Positions 17,813 through 26,766 of a stretch of DNA of 40,139 bases are shown piece by piece; position 1 is the stretch's first letter; the number at the start of each line of letters is the position of its first letter. The DNA is from Erwinia pyrifoliae DSM 12163 (lineage in GTDB: Bacteria; Pseudomonadota; Gammaproteobacteria; Enterobacterales; Enterobacteriaceae), in assembly GCF_000026985.1 (NCBI RefSeq), contig NC_017390.1:2399107-2439245 (forward strand), read 5' to 3'. The position numbers and the translations under genes were made by a program. The notes under the pieces were generated by a model. It was not told the origin of the DNA. It made no database searches and saw only the letters and a program-made list of their open reading frames with translations.

Positions 17813-18865
17813 ATGAACATCCCCCCCCAACAACTGACTATACGTCGCCCTGACGACTGGCATATCCATCTGCGTGACGGAGAAATGCTGGAGGCGGTCG
17901 TCCCGTTTACCAGTGAGATTTGTGGCCGCGCCATTGTGATGCCTAATCTGGTACCGCCGATCGGCAGCGTAGCCGCCGCCCGCGCCTACCGCCAGCGTAT
18001 CCTGGCAGCCGTACCTGCCGGCCACGCGTTCACCCCGCTGATGACCTGCTATCTGACCGATGGTATGGATCCGGATGAAATCGAAACCGGCTTTGCTGAA
18101 GGCGTTTTTAGCGCAGCCAAACTCTATCCGGCGCACGCCACGACTAACTCTGCCCACGGCGTCACCCGCATTGCCTCAATTGCTGCGGTGCTGGATCGGA
18201 TGCAGAAAATCGGTATGCCGCTGTTAATCCACGGTGAAGTCACCGACGCGCAGATCGATATTTTTGACCGTGAAGCGCGTTTTATTGACACCGTGCTGCA
18301 CCCGCTGCGCAAGCAATTCCCGCAGCTGAAGGTCGTTTGCGAGCATATCACCACTAAGGAAGCCGCGGCTTATGTGCTGGAAGGGAACGAATACCTTGCG
18401 GCCACCATTACGCCACAGCACCTGATGTTTAACCGTAATCATATGCTGGTTGGCGGTATTCGCCCGCATCTCTATTGCCTGCCGATTCTCAAACGGAATA
18501 TTCACCAGCAGGCGCTGCGTGATGCCGCTGCCAGCGGTCATCCGCGTTTCTTCCTCGGTACCGACACCGCGCCTCATACACAAGATCGTAAGGAAACCAG
18601 CTGTGGCTGCGCTGGCGTATTTAACGCTCCGTCGATGCTGGCCGCCTACGCTACGGTATTCGAAGAAATGGGTGCACTGGGGCATTTTGCCGCCTTTTGC
18701 TCTGAAAACGGCCCGCGCTTCTACGGGCTGCCGCTCAATGACGGTGAGGTGACGCTGCTGCGTCAACCCTGGACGGTGCCGGCAAGCATTGCGGTCGGCA
18801 GTGATGGCCATCGCGTGGTGCCGTTCCTTGCCGGTGAAACGCTGAACTGGCGGGTAAGCATTTAA
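17813..18865 (+). CDS. pyrC: Dihydroorotase PyrC
   Basis: Dihydroorotase (350 aa; E. coli 348) catalyses the third step of pyrimidine synthesis, the interconversion of carbamoyl-aspartate and dihydroorotate. All metal and catalytic residues of the class II enzyme are seen: His17 and His19 in [10 protein letters not shown], the carboxylated Lys103 in [15 protein letters not shown], His140 in LLIHGEV, His178 in [10 protein letters not shown] and Asp251 in [10 protein letters not shown] run of eight Cs (17820-17827) directly after the start gives Pro-Pro at residues 4-5. Confidence 0.97.
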   Translation: MNIPPQQLTIRRPDDWHIHLRDGEMLEAVVPFTSEICGRAIVMPNLVPPIGSVAAARAYRQRILAAVPAGHAFTPLMTCYLTDGMDPDEIETGFAEGVFSAAKLYPAHATTNSAHGVTRIASIAAVLDRMQKIGMPLLIHGEVTDAQIDIFDREARFIDTVLHPLRKQFPQLKVVCEHITTKEAAAYVLEGNEYLAATITPQHLMFNRNHMLVGGIRPHLYCLPILKRNIHQQALRDAAASGHPRFFLGTDTAPHTQDRKETSCGCAGVFNAPSMLAAYATVFEEMGALGHFAAFCSENGPRFYGLPLNDGEVTLLRQPWTVPASIAVGSDGHRVVPFLAGETLNWRVSI

Positions 18866-18897
18866 CCTCTTAATAGTGATTGCCCCCAGAGGAATAA

Positions 18898-18913
18898 CTG
18901 TATATATTTACAG
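18898..18913 (+). promoter_or_regulatory. LexA (SOS) box of dinI
   Basis: CTGTATATATTTACAG is a perfect match to the LexA consensus CTGT-N8-ACAG, 20 bases before the dinI start codon. dinI should be repressed by LexA and induced by DNA damage, as in E. coli. Confidence 0.95.
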
Positions 18914-18933
18914 TTATTCAACCGGAGGCTATC

Positions 18934-19179
18934 ATGCGTATTGAAGTCACTGTAGCAAAAACCACTTCCCTGCCTGCCGGCGCTATTGATGCGCTTACGC
19001 TGGAGTTAACCAAACGGATTGATAGGCATTTCCCTGATGGCAGCAATACCATTTCGGTACGCTACGCCAGCGCCAATAACCTGACGGTGATGGGAGGAGG
19101 GAAAGACGCAAAGGATCAGATTACCCATATTTTACAGGAAACATGGGAGAGCGCAGACGACTGGTTTATGACAGATTAA
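18934..19179 (+). CDS. dinI: DNA damage-inducible protein DinI
   Basis: DinI (81 aa, as in E. coli) is a small acidic protein that binds RecA filaments and tunes the SOS response. It starts MRIEVTVAKTTSLPAGAIDA and has the C-terminal helix (DAKDQITHILQETWESADDW) with the acidic face that mimics DNA. It has GGAGG before the ATG, a consensus LexA box upstream and its own terminator downstream, so it is a single-gene SOS unit. Confidence 0.96.
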   Translation: MRIEVTVAKTTSLPAGAIDALTLELTKRIDRHFPDGSNTISVRYASANNLTVMGGGKDAKDQITHILQETWESADDWFMTD

Positions 19180-19209
19180 AGGCCGTATTGCTAAAATTGT
19201 GTCAACTTT

Positions 19210-19234
19210 GCCGGAAACGCCTTCCGGCTTTTTT
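19210..19234 (+). terminator. Intrinsic terminator of dinI
   Basis: GCCGGAA (19210-19216) and TTCCGGC (19222-19228) form a stem with a five-base loop, followed by six Ts. Confidence 0.9.
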
Positions 19235-19594
19235 ATGTCATTTTGTTGCTAAAACCGGGCAGTTAAAACGGCAGAAATAAATCGTTGACGGGACCGACAG
19301 GTTATCCAGCAGGTTTTCATCATGCTGTCAGTGATTCAACAGCGGCAGTCACATTGCTGGGATACCGTTTCAACCCGGACAAGCAGCCCCCGCTTTCCCT
19401 GACCGGATCGCCCATACCCTCTGATTCCCATCAGCAACGGATAGCCCGCCCAGTTCCAGTATCAGTTTAATCTGATAGTAACATCTGCATAATGCCGTTA
19501 TTTATCATAAGAGGATGCGCTGATGTTTTATTTGCACCAGACGCAGCCGATAAATGCAGCGCTAACGTTAAATCCTGCGCGCGAATAGAACTGC
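19235..19594. other. Gap between dinI and bssS
   Basis: About 360 bases with no convincing gene. A 21-codon frame at 19523-19588 has a good AAGAGGA site seven bases before its ATG; I treat it only as a possible leader peptide. Nothing else stands out. Confidence 0.5.
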
Positions 19595-19603
19595 TGTTAT
19601 AAT
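19595..19603 (+). promoter_or_regulatory. Extended -10 promoter of bssS
   Basis: TGTTATAAT is a perfect extended -10 element (TGn-TATAAT). No good -35 lies 17 bases upstream, which is typical of extended -10 promoters. Transcription would start about 80 bases before the bssS ATG. Confidence 0.65.
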
Positions 19604-19687
19604 CAGTTGGCTCCAGGAAAAAAGCCGCATTGAACCTCGATAAAAATCACTTCGTTGTCATCATTCACGAGTAATAAGGGGGTTATA

Positions 19688-19942
19688 ATGGACAGTAACA
19701 AAGATGTCATCCAGACACATCCCCTCATCGGGTGGGATATCAGTACCGTAGACAGCTATGATGCCATGATGATCCGTTTGCATTCGCTGTCTTCCAACCA
19801 ACAGCAAACTGATGAAGCCGAAGTAGGCCAGACCTACTGGCTGACTACCGATGTTGCCAGGCAATTTATCTCTATTCTCGAAGCTGGCATTGCCAAAATA
19901 GAAGCCACCGACTACCAGGATCGTGACTACAAGAAGCATTAA
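19688..19942 (+). CDS. bssS: Biofilm regulator BssS
   Basis: BssS (84 aa, the same as E. coli) is a small cytoplasmic protein linked in E. coli to biofilm formation and indole/AI-2 signalling, with unknown biochemistry. The blocks DVIQTHPLIGWDISTVDSYD and WLTTDVARQFISILEAGIAK are nearly identical to E. coli. I start it at the ATG at 19688, behind AAGGGGG; the frame is open 11 codons further upstream, but without homology. An intrinsic terminator follows, so it is monocistronic. Confidence 0.95.
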   Translation: MDSNKDVIQTHPLIGWDISTVDSYDAMMIRLHSLSSNQQQTDEAEVGQTYWLTTDVARQFISILEAGIAKIEATDYQDRDYKKH

Positions 19943-19962
19943 ATCAACCGATCCGGTTTCTC

Positions 19963-19989
19963 AAAGGCACCTCATAAAGGTGCCTTTTT
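19963..19989 (+). terminator. Intrinsic terminator of bssS
   Basis: AAAGGCACCT and AGGTGCCTTT form a stem with a CATAA loop, ending in a five-T run. It starts 20 bases after the stop codon. Confidence 0.9.
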
Positions 19990-20048
19990 CATGCCCGTGA
20001 TAATTTGTTATTCTGCCTGAATTGCATCCATTACTAAGGTTGATATCA

Positions 20049-21173
20049 ATGGTTTACGATTTGATTGTGGTTGGCAGCGGCTCCGTGGGCGCCGCCGCCG
20101 GATGGTACGCCACTCAGGCAGGGTTGAAAGTGCTGATGATAGATGCCCACCATCCGCCGCACCGTGAAGGCAGCCATCATGGTGAAAGCCGTCTGATACG
20201 TTACGCTTACGGCGAGGGGGCTGACTATGTGCCAATGATATTGCGCGCCCGTCAGCTTTGGCACCAGCTGGAGCAGGAGAGCGGTGAACGCGTTATGCAG
20301 CGCAGCGGCGTGCTCAACCTTGCGCCGCACCACTCAGAATTTATCCACAACGTGAAACGCACTGCGGAGCAATTCCAACTGGAAGTGCAAATCCTTGATG
20401 ATGCCGGGATCGTGCAGCGCTGGCCGCAGTTCGCCGTACCAAAAGGCTACATCGGCGTGTTTGAACCCGCCGCTGGCTATCTGAAAGCAGAAATCGCGGT
20501 CAAAAGCTGGATCCGTATGGCGCAAGAGGCAGGATGCGCACAGCTGTTTAACTGCCCGGTTACCCATATCGAAACGCAGAACGGCCTGCAGACCGTGACC
20601 ACGGCAGACGGCGTTTATCAGGCGAAAAAGCTTTTGCTCAGCGCCGGTACCTGGGTGAAAACGCTCTGCCCCCGGCTACCCATCAACCCGATGCGCAAAG
20701 TTTTTGCCTGGCACCAGGCGGACGGCCGCTACAGTGAAAACAATCAATTCCCGGCATTTGCCGTGCAGATGCCGGACGGCAATCACTATTACGGTTTTCC
20801 CGCCGATAACAACGCCATCAAGATGGGCAAGCATGAGGGCGGCCAGCCAATCGATTCGCCCGTCGGGCGTAAACCCTTCGGCAGCCTGGCGTCCGATGGC
20901 AGCGAACTGTTAACTTTTATACGCCAGTTTCTGCCGGGCGTGGGGGTTTGTCTGCGGGGCGAATCCTGTACCTACGATAACTCACCGGACGGCGATTTTA
21001 TTATCGATACCTTGCCGGATGAACCTGACCGCATGGTGATAAGCGGGTTAAGCGGCCACGGTTTTAAATTCGCCAGCGTGCTGGGGGAGATTGCGGCGCA
21101 GTTTGCTCAGGAGAAACAGAGCGAATTTGATTTAACGCCATTTTCGCTGTCACGCTTTGCGCCAGATGCATAA
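20049..21173 (+). CDS. solA: N-methyl-L-tryptophan oxidase SolA
   Basis: SolA (374 aa; E. coli 372) is a flavoprotein amine oxidase of the monomeric sarcosine oxidase family that demethylates N-methyltryptophan. The Rossmann motif GSGSVG is at residues 9-14. Cys307 in [14 protein letters not shown] is the residue that carries covalent FAD (Cys308 in E. coli). The C terminus ([20 protein letters not shown]) is conserved. I start it at the ATG at 20049 ([11 protein letters not shown]); nine further in-frame codons upstream have no counterpart in the family. A long perfect hairpin follows the stop. Confidence 0.95.
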   Translation: MVYDLIVVGSGSVGAAAGWYATQAGLKVLMIDAHHPPHREGSHHGESRLIRYAYGEGADYVPMILRARQLWHQLEQESGERVMQRSGVLNLAPHHSEFIHNVKRTAEQFQLEVQILDDAGIVQRWPQFAVPKGYIGVFEPAAGYLKAEIAVKSWIRMAQEAGCAQLFNCPVTHIETQNGLQTVTTADGVYQAKKLLLSAGTWVKTLCPRLPINPMRKVFAWHQADGRYSENNQFPAFAVQMPDGNHYYGFPADNNAIKMGKHEGGQPIDSPVGRKPFGSLASDGSELLTFIRQFLPGVGVCLRGESCTYDNSPDGDFIIDTLPDEPDRMVISGLSGHGFKFASVLGEIAAQFAQEKQSEFDLTPFSLSRFAPDA

Positions 21174-21183
21174 CCGGCCAAAG

Positions 21184-21214
21184 GCACAATGGCTCGTCCT
21201 CTGAGCCATTGTGC
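21184..21214. other. 12-bp perfect inverted repeat after solA
   Basis: GCACAATGGCTC (21184-21195) and GAGCCATTGTGC (21203-21214) are perfect complements with a seven-base loop. There is no T run on either side. It separates convergent solA and the broken transporter gene and probably stops or protects transcripts from both sides. Confidence 0.7.
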
Positions 21215-21227
21215 AGTGGGTCGCTCT

Positions 21228-21819
21228 TTATTCTGCCGCCGGAGCCGCTTTTTTACGGCGCATACGCAGCTTGACTTCCCATAAAGCCACGGCGTTCATC
21301 GGTTGAGTACTCGGCGATAAAGGTTGCCGCTCCGCCGTATTCGCCACCGGTTGAGAACCGCTGTAACAAACGTGCCAGCAGCAGCAGTACCGGTGCCATA
21401 ATCCCTATCGAATGATACCCGGGAATAATCCCGATACAGAAGGTGCCAATCGACATCATCATCATGGTGATCGCCAGTACTTTCTGACGCCCAATGCGGT
21501 CACCAAGCGGCCCGACGACCAGTCCACCGACCGGGCGCACCAGGAACGCGGCGGCGAAGGCACCAAAAGTAGCCAGCAGCTGTGCCGCCGGGCTGCCGCC
21601 GGGGAAAAACACCTTGCCGATAGTGACGGCAAGATAGCTGTACACGCCGAAATCGAACCACTCCATCGCATTACCGAGCGCGGCGGCACCGACAGCGCGT
21701 TTCAGCATCGAGTTATCAACAATCGTGATGTCGTCAATGTGGAGTTCCTGGCTGGCCGGCTTGTTTTTGTTCCAGAAATGTTGTTTTTGAGGCTGCTGCC
21801 CCGCTGACGTATCGCCCAT
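21228..21819 (-). pseudogene. ProP/MHS-type MFS transporter, internal-deletion remnant
   Basis: From an ATG at 21819 the frame encodes the first 180 or so residues of a metabolite:H+ symporter of the ProP type. The landmarks include [39 protein letters not shown] and [15 protein letters not shown] followed by RRGFMGS. Then the reading stops after six unrelated residues (stop at 21253-21255). Full-length relatives have about 440-500 residues and 12 spans; this has about five. In the next frame the DNA just past the junction reads [18 protein letters not shown] and ends at 21228, which looks like the basic C-terminal tail of such a transporter. So the middle appears to have been deleted and the ends joined out of frame. 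A typical Gly is also changed to Arg (LLQRFSTGG). Transport activity is not expected. Confidence 0.8.
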
Positions 21820-22399
21820 TAGCGCTCCCGATTGTTGCCACAGATAACTTTCCTCGCCCTGAAATGAGTGAAATAGTGGTCGGAGAAAGCGATAGCACAG
21901 CACATTAGCGTGTCATTAAAAGTAAATCTTATAATAGTGATTATTTACACACTCTAACCCAGGCAAGAAATCGCAAATATTTAAGATTTCCGCAGCGTTA
22001 GCTGAAACAATGAAAAATTACGATATTTCACATCGATGAAATCATCATTGACGAAACTTTCGCGACTCCATCGTAACCAGATTGCTGAAAACCATAAAAT
22101 TGCATAACGATATCTGCTTCAATTCGTTGACAAATCAGAGCTTAAAAGTGACAGTCGCCGGTAAAGCGTGCAAAAAATCAGAAAAATAAAAATAACCCGC
22201 ACGTCGGGCACAAACCCTTTCATAGTCAATACTGATTATCGTTACGACCGGTCTGTTTTCTGATTTTCTGTTCAAAAGAAAGAGAATTGGTCAAAATATT
22301 TCACGATGATAATAAATACCAAAAACTGCAAAGTTATTTGTTGATTTTGCCAGAAGTTATGGTCAGTCTTGTTTAAATTTATGACAGGCGGGTATTACT
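21820..22399. other. AT-rich gap between the broken transporter and yceJ
   Basis: About 580 bases, markedly richer in A and T than the flanks, with no credible gene. A TTGACA occurs at 22129 without a convincing -10. A weak minus-strand hairpin with T-rich tail (CCCG-ACGTG-CGGG, about 22180-22210) is present with no gene to serve. The promoters of yceJ and of the former transporter gene should lie here. Confidence 0.55.
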
Positions 22400-22954
22400 A
22401 TGCAGTGGAAAAATAGCGTTTCACGTTATGGTGCATTCAGCATCGGTCTGCACTGGCTGGTGGCGGCCGTGGTCTATGCCATGTTTGCTCTCGGGCTGTG
22501 GATGGTCACGCAGGGCTATTATGACGAGTGGTATCACAAGGCGCCCGAGCTGCATAAAAGTATCGGCATGGTGCTGTTCGCCGTCATGCTGCTGCGCGTG
22601 ATATGGCGTTTCCTTTCTCCCCCACCCAAACCGCTTGCCAGTTACAGTCCGGTGGTGCGTCACAGCGCAATGGCAGCCCATGTGCTGCTTTACGGCCTGC
22701 TGTTCGCCATTATGTTTAGCGGATATCTGATCTCTACGGCAGAGGGCAAACCTGTCGATGTATTTGGCGTACTGCCGGTGCCCGCCCTGTTTAGCGGGAC
22801 GGGCGAACAGGCCGACCTGGCCGGCGACGTCCATCTCTGGCTGGCATGGAGCGTGGTGATCCTTTCCGCGCTGCACGGGCTGGCCGCACTGAAACACCAT
22901 TTTATCGATCGCGACATCACGTTGAAAAGGATGCTGGGAACCCGCATCGACTAA
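22400..22954 (+). CDS. yceJ: Cytochrome b561 family membrane protein YceJ
   Basis: A 184-residue four-span membrane protein of the bacterial cytochrome b561 family (E. coli YceJ 188 aa), expected to bind two b hemes in the inner membrane and pass electrons from quinol. Candidate heme ligands are His18 (SIGLHWL), His52 ([10 protein letters not shown]), His145 (GDVHLWLAW) and His159 ([12 protein letters not shown]). It lies 20 bases before yceI, as in E. coli, so the two are probably co-transcribed; their natural partner reaction is not established. Confidence 0.93.
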   Translation: MQWKNSVSRYGAFSIGLHWLVAAVVYAMFALGLWMVTQGYYDEWYHKAPELHKSIGMVLFAVMLLRVIWRFLSPPPKPLASYSPVVRHSAMAAHVLLYGLLFAIMFSGYLISTAEGKPVDVFGVLPVPALFSGTGEQADLAGDVHLWLAWSVVILSALHGLAALKHHFIDRDITLKRMLGTRID

Positions 22955-22974
22955 CCTCTCATAAGGAGAAAGCA

Positions 22975-23550
22975 ATGCTGAAGAAAACGATTCTTGGCCT
23001 GACCACCGCCGCGCTATTCATGACGGCAGCCACCGCCAGCGCAGCCGAATATAAAATTGATAAGGAAGGGCAGCATGCATTTGTCCAGTTCCGTATCAAG
23101 CACCTGGGTTATAGCTGGCTGTACGGCAGCTTTAAGGATTTCGATGGCAGGTTCACGTTTGACGAAGCCGATACCGCCAAAGATAAGGTCAATGTCATTA
23201 TCAATACCGCCAGCGTGGACACCAACCACGCGGAACGTGATAAGCATCTGCGCAGCGCCGAGTTCCTTAACGTCGCTAAATTCCCACAGGCGACCTATGT
23301 CTCTACCGGCGTGGTGAAGGAGGGTGATGGATTAACCGTTAACGGTAATCTGACGCTGAACGGCGTCACCAAACCGGTGAAACTGGCGGCGAAACTGATT
23401 GGCGAAGGCAAAGACCCGTGGGGGGGCTACCGCGCTGGCTTCGAGGCAAAAGGCACGATTGCGCTGAAAGCGTTCAACATCAAAACGGATTTAGGCCCGG
23501 CTTCGCAGGAAGTAGACCTGATTATTTCACTGGAAGGCGTGCGCCAGTAA
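22975..23550 (+). CDS. yceI: Periplasmic YceI family protein
   Basis: YceI (191 aa, the same as E. coli) is a secreted protein with a lipocalin-like barrel known to bind long isoprenoid chains such as ubiquinone precursors. The signal peptide (residues 1-23, cut after ATASA) is followed by [20 protein letters not shown] and the conserved [18 protein letters not shown] and [19 protein letters not shown]. The ATG at 22975 follows AAGGAG; the frame continues upstream through the end of yceJ, but that part is not used. A perfect 11-bp hairpin separates it from the convergent trhO. Confidence 0.95.
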   Translation: MLKKTILGLTTAALFMTAATASAAEYKIDKEGQHAFVQFRIKHLGYSWLYGSFKDFDGRFTFDEADTAKDKVNVIINTASVDTNHAERDKHLRSAEFLNVAKFPQATYVSTGVVKEGDGLTVNGNLTLNGVTKPVKLAAKLIGEGKDPWGGYRAGFEAKGTIALKAFNIKTDLGPASQEVDLIISLEGVRQ

Positions 23551-23567
23551 AGGCCGGCCGTAGATCG

Positions 23568-23593
23568 TCTCGCCGGGAAGCATCCCGGCGAGA
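23568..23593. other. 11-bp perfect hairpin between convergent yceI and trhO
   Basis: TCTCGCCGGGA (23568-23578), loop AGCA and TCCCGGCGAGA (23583-23593). It has no T run on either strand. It probably forms the 3' end of transcripts coming from both sides. Confidence 0.7.
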
Positions 23594-23600
23594 TAGCGCA

Positions 23601-24653
23601 TTACTCTTTCGCAGAAGGGATATGCATCGTTGTGCTCAGCAGGCCACGCGATTTATTGAAAATCTTGTTCCCGTTCTCACGTCCCGCCCGGCGGGCGCGC
23701 TGCTCTTCTGGCGGCAATGCCAGTTCTTCCATGCACAGCGGGCTACAGCAGTGATTAAACTTCGCCGCACAGGCCGGACACTGAATAAACAGCAGATGGC
23801 AACCGTCATTCAGACAGTTAACGTGGTTGTCACAGCTTTCACCACACTGGTGACAATGTGCAATAACCTCGTCGGAAATACGTTCGCCCATGCGTTCGTC
23901 AAAGACAAAGTTCTTTCCTTTAAAACGCACCGGCAAGCCCTGCTCGCGAGCACGGCGGGCGTATTCAATAATGCCGCCTTCAATGTGGTAAACATTGTCA
24001 AATCCGTTATGACGCATCCAGGCGCTGGCTTTTTCACAGCGGATCCCACCGGTGCAGTACATGACGATCTTCTTGTCTTTTTCCTGCTGCAGCATATCAA
24101 CCGCCATCGGCAGCTGATCGCGGAAGGTATCAGCCGGGATTTCCAACGCCTTGTCAAAATGCCCCACTTCATATTCATAGTGGTTACGCATATCGACAAA
24201 AACTGCGTCGGGATCGTCCAGCATGGCATTCACTTCAGCCGCTTTCAGGTAGGCTCCAACATCGCTGGCATTAAAGCTCTCATCGGTGATCCCGTCCGCC
24301 ACAATGCGCTCGCGGACTTTCAGGCGCAGTACCCAGAAGGATTTGCCATCATCGTCCAGCGCAATGTTCATGCGCAGATTGTCCAGCGCCGGATGAAAAC
24401 CATACAGGGTGCTTTTCATCTGCTCATACTGGCTTGCCGGCACGCTGATCTGGGCGTTAATCCCTTCTGCCGCCACATAAACACGGCCAAAAACCTTCAG
24501 CCGGGTAAGCTCTATGTAGAGGGCATCCCGAAAGGCGCGCGGATCCTGGATAGTGAAATATTTATAGAAAGAGACGGTGGTGCGCGGCTCGGTTTCCGCA
24601 AGCATGCGCGCCTTTAACTCTTCATTGGAAACAAGGTTATGTAACACTGGCAT
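23601..24653 (-). CDS. trhO: tRNA uridine(34) hydroxylase TrhO (YceA)
   Basis: TrhO (350 aa, as in E. coli) makes 5-hydroxyuridine at tRNA position 34 in an oxygen-dependent reaction. Domains in order are an N-terminal ferredoxin-like domain (about 1-100), a rhodanese domain (about 140-240) with the active-site loop [12 protein letters not shown] (Cys200 and Cys206), and a C-terminal Cys-rich zinc-finger-like part ([15 protein letters not shown], then [16 protein letters not shown]). The ATG at 24653 ([12 protein letters not shown]) follows AGGA and matches the family start; seven extra in-frame codons upstream are discarded. Confidence 0.96.
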   Translation of the reverse strand: MPVLHNLVSNEELKARMLAETEPRTTVSFYKYFTIQDPRAFRDALYIELTRLKVFGRVYVAAEGINAQISVPASQYEQMKSTLYGFHPALDNLRMNIALDDDGKSFWVLRLKVRERIVADGITDESFNASDVGAYLKAAEVNAMLDDPDAVFVDMRNHYEYEVGHFDKALEIPADTFRDQLPMAVDMLQQEKDKKIVMYCTGGIRCEKASAWMRHNGFDNVYHIEGGIIEYARRAREQGLPVRFKGKNFVFDERMGERISDEVIAHCHQCGESCDNHVNCLNDGCHLLFIQCPACAAKFNHCCSPLCMEELALPPEEQRARRAGRENGNKIFNKSRGLLSTTMHIPSAKE

Positions 24654-24861
24654 GGTGTACTTTCCTGAATTCAAATAGGGTAAATTTTTTTGCGCGCCTA
24701 TAATACATCAGTTAACGCGCCCTGTCCTCAGCCTTGAGATATCGCTACTAATGCATTAGCAGCAGATAATTTTAATTATATTGTTAATAATGGCACAATA
24801 GGCCATAACAAAACTTTTTTGAGCTTCACAATAGCTCCTTTTTTTGACGATCTGGAAACTC

Positions 24862-25782
24862 ATGACTCAGCTGCCTCAATTTAGTCGTGCTTTGCTGCAT
24901 CCCCGTTACTGGCTTACCTGGTTGGGTATGGCTCTGCTCTGGCTGATGGTTTTACTGCCTTATCCGGTGCTTTATTATATTGGCTGCGGATTGGGAAGAC
25001 TCTCCATGCGTTTCCTTAAACGCCGTGTAGACGTTGCCCGGCGCAATCTTGAACTGTGCTTTCCACAGATGCCCGGTGCCGAGCGTGAAGCGCTGGTAAA
25101 GCGTAACTTTGAGTCGCTTGGCATGGGACTGATTGAAACCGGCATGGCCTGGTTCTGGCCGGACTGGCGCATTACAAAATGGTTCCGGGTTAGCGGGTTA
25201 GAACATATCAGCAAGGCCGCAGCCGACCAGAAAGGGGTACTGCTTATCGGTATGCATTTTCTGACGCTGGAACTGGGAGCACGTATTTTCGGCATTCATA
25301 ATCCGGGTATTGGCGTATATCGTCCGAATGATAATGCGCTGATCGACTGGTTGCAGACGTGGGGACGTATGCGTTCCAATAAGAGCATGCTGGATCGCAA
25401 AGATTTAAAGGGGATGATCCGCGCATTGAAAAATGGCGATATTATTTGGTACGCGCCAGACCACGATTACGGGCCAAAAAGCAGCGTGTTTGTTCCGTTT
25501 TTCGCCGTTGACCAGGCGGCATCGACTAAAGGCAGCTACCTGCTTATCCGCAGCGGAAACCCGGCGGTGATCCCATTCGTGCCACGCCGGTTGCCAGAGG
25601 GTAAAGGCTACGAGATGGTGATCCTGCCTGAAGAGCAGAGCATTCCACTGGACGATGAAGCGGCTACGGCGGCGCGCATGAACAGTATTGTTGAACATGG
25701 CATACTGATGGCTCCCGATCAGTACATGTGGCTGCACCGCCGCTTTAAGACCCGTCCTGAAGGCCATCCAGCCCTGTACTGA
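24862..25782 (+). CDS. lpxL: Lipid A biosynthesis lauroyltransferase LpxL (HtrB)
   Basis: LpxL (306 aa, the same as E. coli) adds the first secondary acyl chain to Kdo2-lipid IVA at the inner membrane. It has an N-terminal membrane anchor (about residues 17-40). The catalytic H-x4-E motif is HFLTLE with His132 and Glu137. Conserved blocks include [39 protein letters not shown] and [19 protein letters not shown]. The start is the ATG at 24862 ([17 protein letters not shown]); an in-frame TTG six codons upstream is not needed. In E. coli mdtG comes next, whereas here msyB does. Confidence 0.97.
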   Translation: MTQLPQFSRALLHPRYWLTWLGMALLWLMVLLPYPVLYYIGCGLGRLSMRFLKRRVDVARRNLELCFPQMPGAEREALVKRNFESLGMGLIETGMAWFWPDWRITKWFRVSGLEHISKAAADQKGVLLIGMHFLTLELGARIFGIHNPGIGVYRPNDNALIDWLQTWGRMRSNKSMLDRKDLKGMIRALKNGDIIWYAPDHDYGPKSSVFVPFFAVDQAASTKGSYLLIRSGNPAVIPFVPRRLPEGKGYEMVILPEEQSIPLDDEAATAARMNSIVEHGILMAPDQYMWLHRRFKTRPEGHPALY

Positions 25783-25787
25783 TTTGC

Positions 25788-25811
25788 ATCAGGCCGGTTC
25801 TCCGGCCTGCC
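25788..25811. other. Hairpin after lpxL, no T tract
   Basis: CAGGCCGG (25790-25797), loop TTCT, CCGGCCTG (25802-25809): a perfect 8-bp stem seven bases after the lpxL stop codon. No T run follows. Confidence 0.6.
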
Positions 25812-25965
25812 TCAAGGTTACGTCCGCACTGCGCTTGTTTCTTTTGCCACACCATCGCATTTAACATTCTGTGGTCTTCAAACAGATATTTTGTTGCCTC
25901 GCCCTTGCAACTTTACGTATAGCGACAACAATTACCCTTTAGTTATTCACACCACGGAGATAACG

Positions 25966-26364
25966 ATGAACCTTTATGCCACGCTGGAAGAAGCCATTGA
26001 TGCCGCACGCGAGGAGTACCTGGCTGCCAACCCGGAACAGGAAGAGGATGAAGCTTCAGTTAGCCAGTTCAACCTGCAAAAATACGTGATGCAGGATGGC
26101 GACATCATGTGGCAGGCCGAATTCCTCACCGACGAGGGCGACGAAGGTGAATGCCCGGCGTCGCGCAGCGGTGAAGCCGCACAGGCGATATTTGATGGCG
26201 ACTTTGATGAGGTGGAGCTGCGTCGGGAGTGGCTGCCGGAAAACACCCTGCACGAATGGGACGACGGCGAATTCCAGCTGGAACCCCCTGGTGATAGCGA
26301 AGAGGGTAAGGCGGCAGCTGAAGAGTGGGAAGATGATAACAGCGAGTCTGATAACCTGCTCTGA
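25966..26364 (+). CDS. msyB: Acidic protein MsyB
   Basis: MsyB (132 aa; E. coli 124) is a very acidic cytoplasmic protein first found as a multicopy suppressor of secretion defects in E. coli; its mechanism is unknown. The blocks MNLYATLEEAIDAAREEYLA, FNLQKYVMQDGDIMWQAEF and NTLHEWDDGEFQLEPPGDSE match E. coli closely, and the C-terminal tail is an extra Glu/Asp run. I start it at the ATG at 25966 behind CGGAG; the frame is open 25 codons further upstream without similarity. It converges on yceK with a 13-base gap. Confidence 0.94.
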   Translation: MNLYATLEEAIDAAREEYLAANPEQEEDEASVSQFNLQKYVMQDGDIMWQAEFLTDEGDEGECPASRSGEAAQAIFDGDFDEVELRREWLPENTLHEWDDGEFQLEPPGDSEEGKAAAEEWEDDNSESDNLL

Positions 26365-26377
26365 ACCGGCTGGCGAA

Positions 26378-26608
26378 TTATTCGTATGGCCCGTGATGCG
26401 CATCCACCGGCAACAACAGCGTATCAACCACCAGCGATAGCGGCAGGTCAATAATAGCGATAAAACGCCACGGCTTGTCGCGCACATCCCACTGCACGCC
26501 GGGGTAATATTGGTTACCCTGCCCCTGTCCGGGTAGGGTTCTGCTGATAATGCTGCCACAGCCGCTCAATAACAGGATGCTAAACCCTGTTACCACTGCG
26601 CGTATCAT
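26378..26608 (-). CDS. yceK: Small lipoprotein YceK
   Basis: A 76-residue lipoprotein (E. coli YceK 75 aa) of unknown function. The signal peptide with lipobox LLSGC is followed by GSIISRTLPGQGQGNQYYPG and the C-terminal LPLSLVVDTLLLPVDAHHGP, both close to E. coli. The ATG at 26608 corresponds to the E. coli start. A GTG three codons upstream behind GGGGG is an alternative. Confidence 0.92.
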   Translation of the reverse strand: MIRAVVTGFSILLLSGCGSIISRTLPGQGQGNQYYPGVQWDVRDKPWRFIAIIDLPLSLVVDTLLLPVDAHHGPYE

Positions 26609-26696
26609 CTTTGTCACCGCTTAGCCCCCAGATTTTCCGACATTAAAGCACGCTATTCTAGCGTCTGCTGGTGAATATGCCATCAGCGCAGGTGCA

Positions 26697-26734
26697 AAAA
26701 ATAAATAAAAAAAGCCGGGACGTTTGTCCCGGCT
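26697..26734 (-). terminator. Intrinsic terminator of opgGH
   Basis: On the minus strand AGCCGGGAC (26734-26726), loop AAAC, GTCCCGGCT (26721-26713) and then a T-rich stretch of 17 bases. It begins about 30 bases after the opgH stop. Confidence 0.92.
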
Positions 26735-26766
26735 GTCGCGTGCTGGCGCGATGGATCACCTCGGCG

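Noticed and set aside
19285..19470. 61-codon plus-strand frame between dinI and bssS
   Set aside because: No ribosome-binding site, no hydrophobic or conserved pattern, and Pro/Ser-rich composition typical of a chance frame.
22180..22210. Minus-strand terminator-like hairpin in the AT-rich gap before yceJ
   Set aside because: The stem has only four GC pairs and there is no minus-strand gene immediately upstream; too weak to list as a terminator.
23418..24617. 399-codon plus-strand open frame opposite trhO
   Set aside because: It is the shadow of trhO, which has all family motifs on the minus strand; the frame lacks a ribosome-binding site of its own and its product looks like a random reverse translation.
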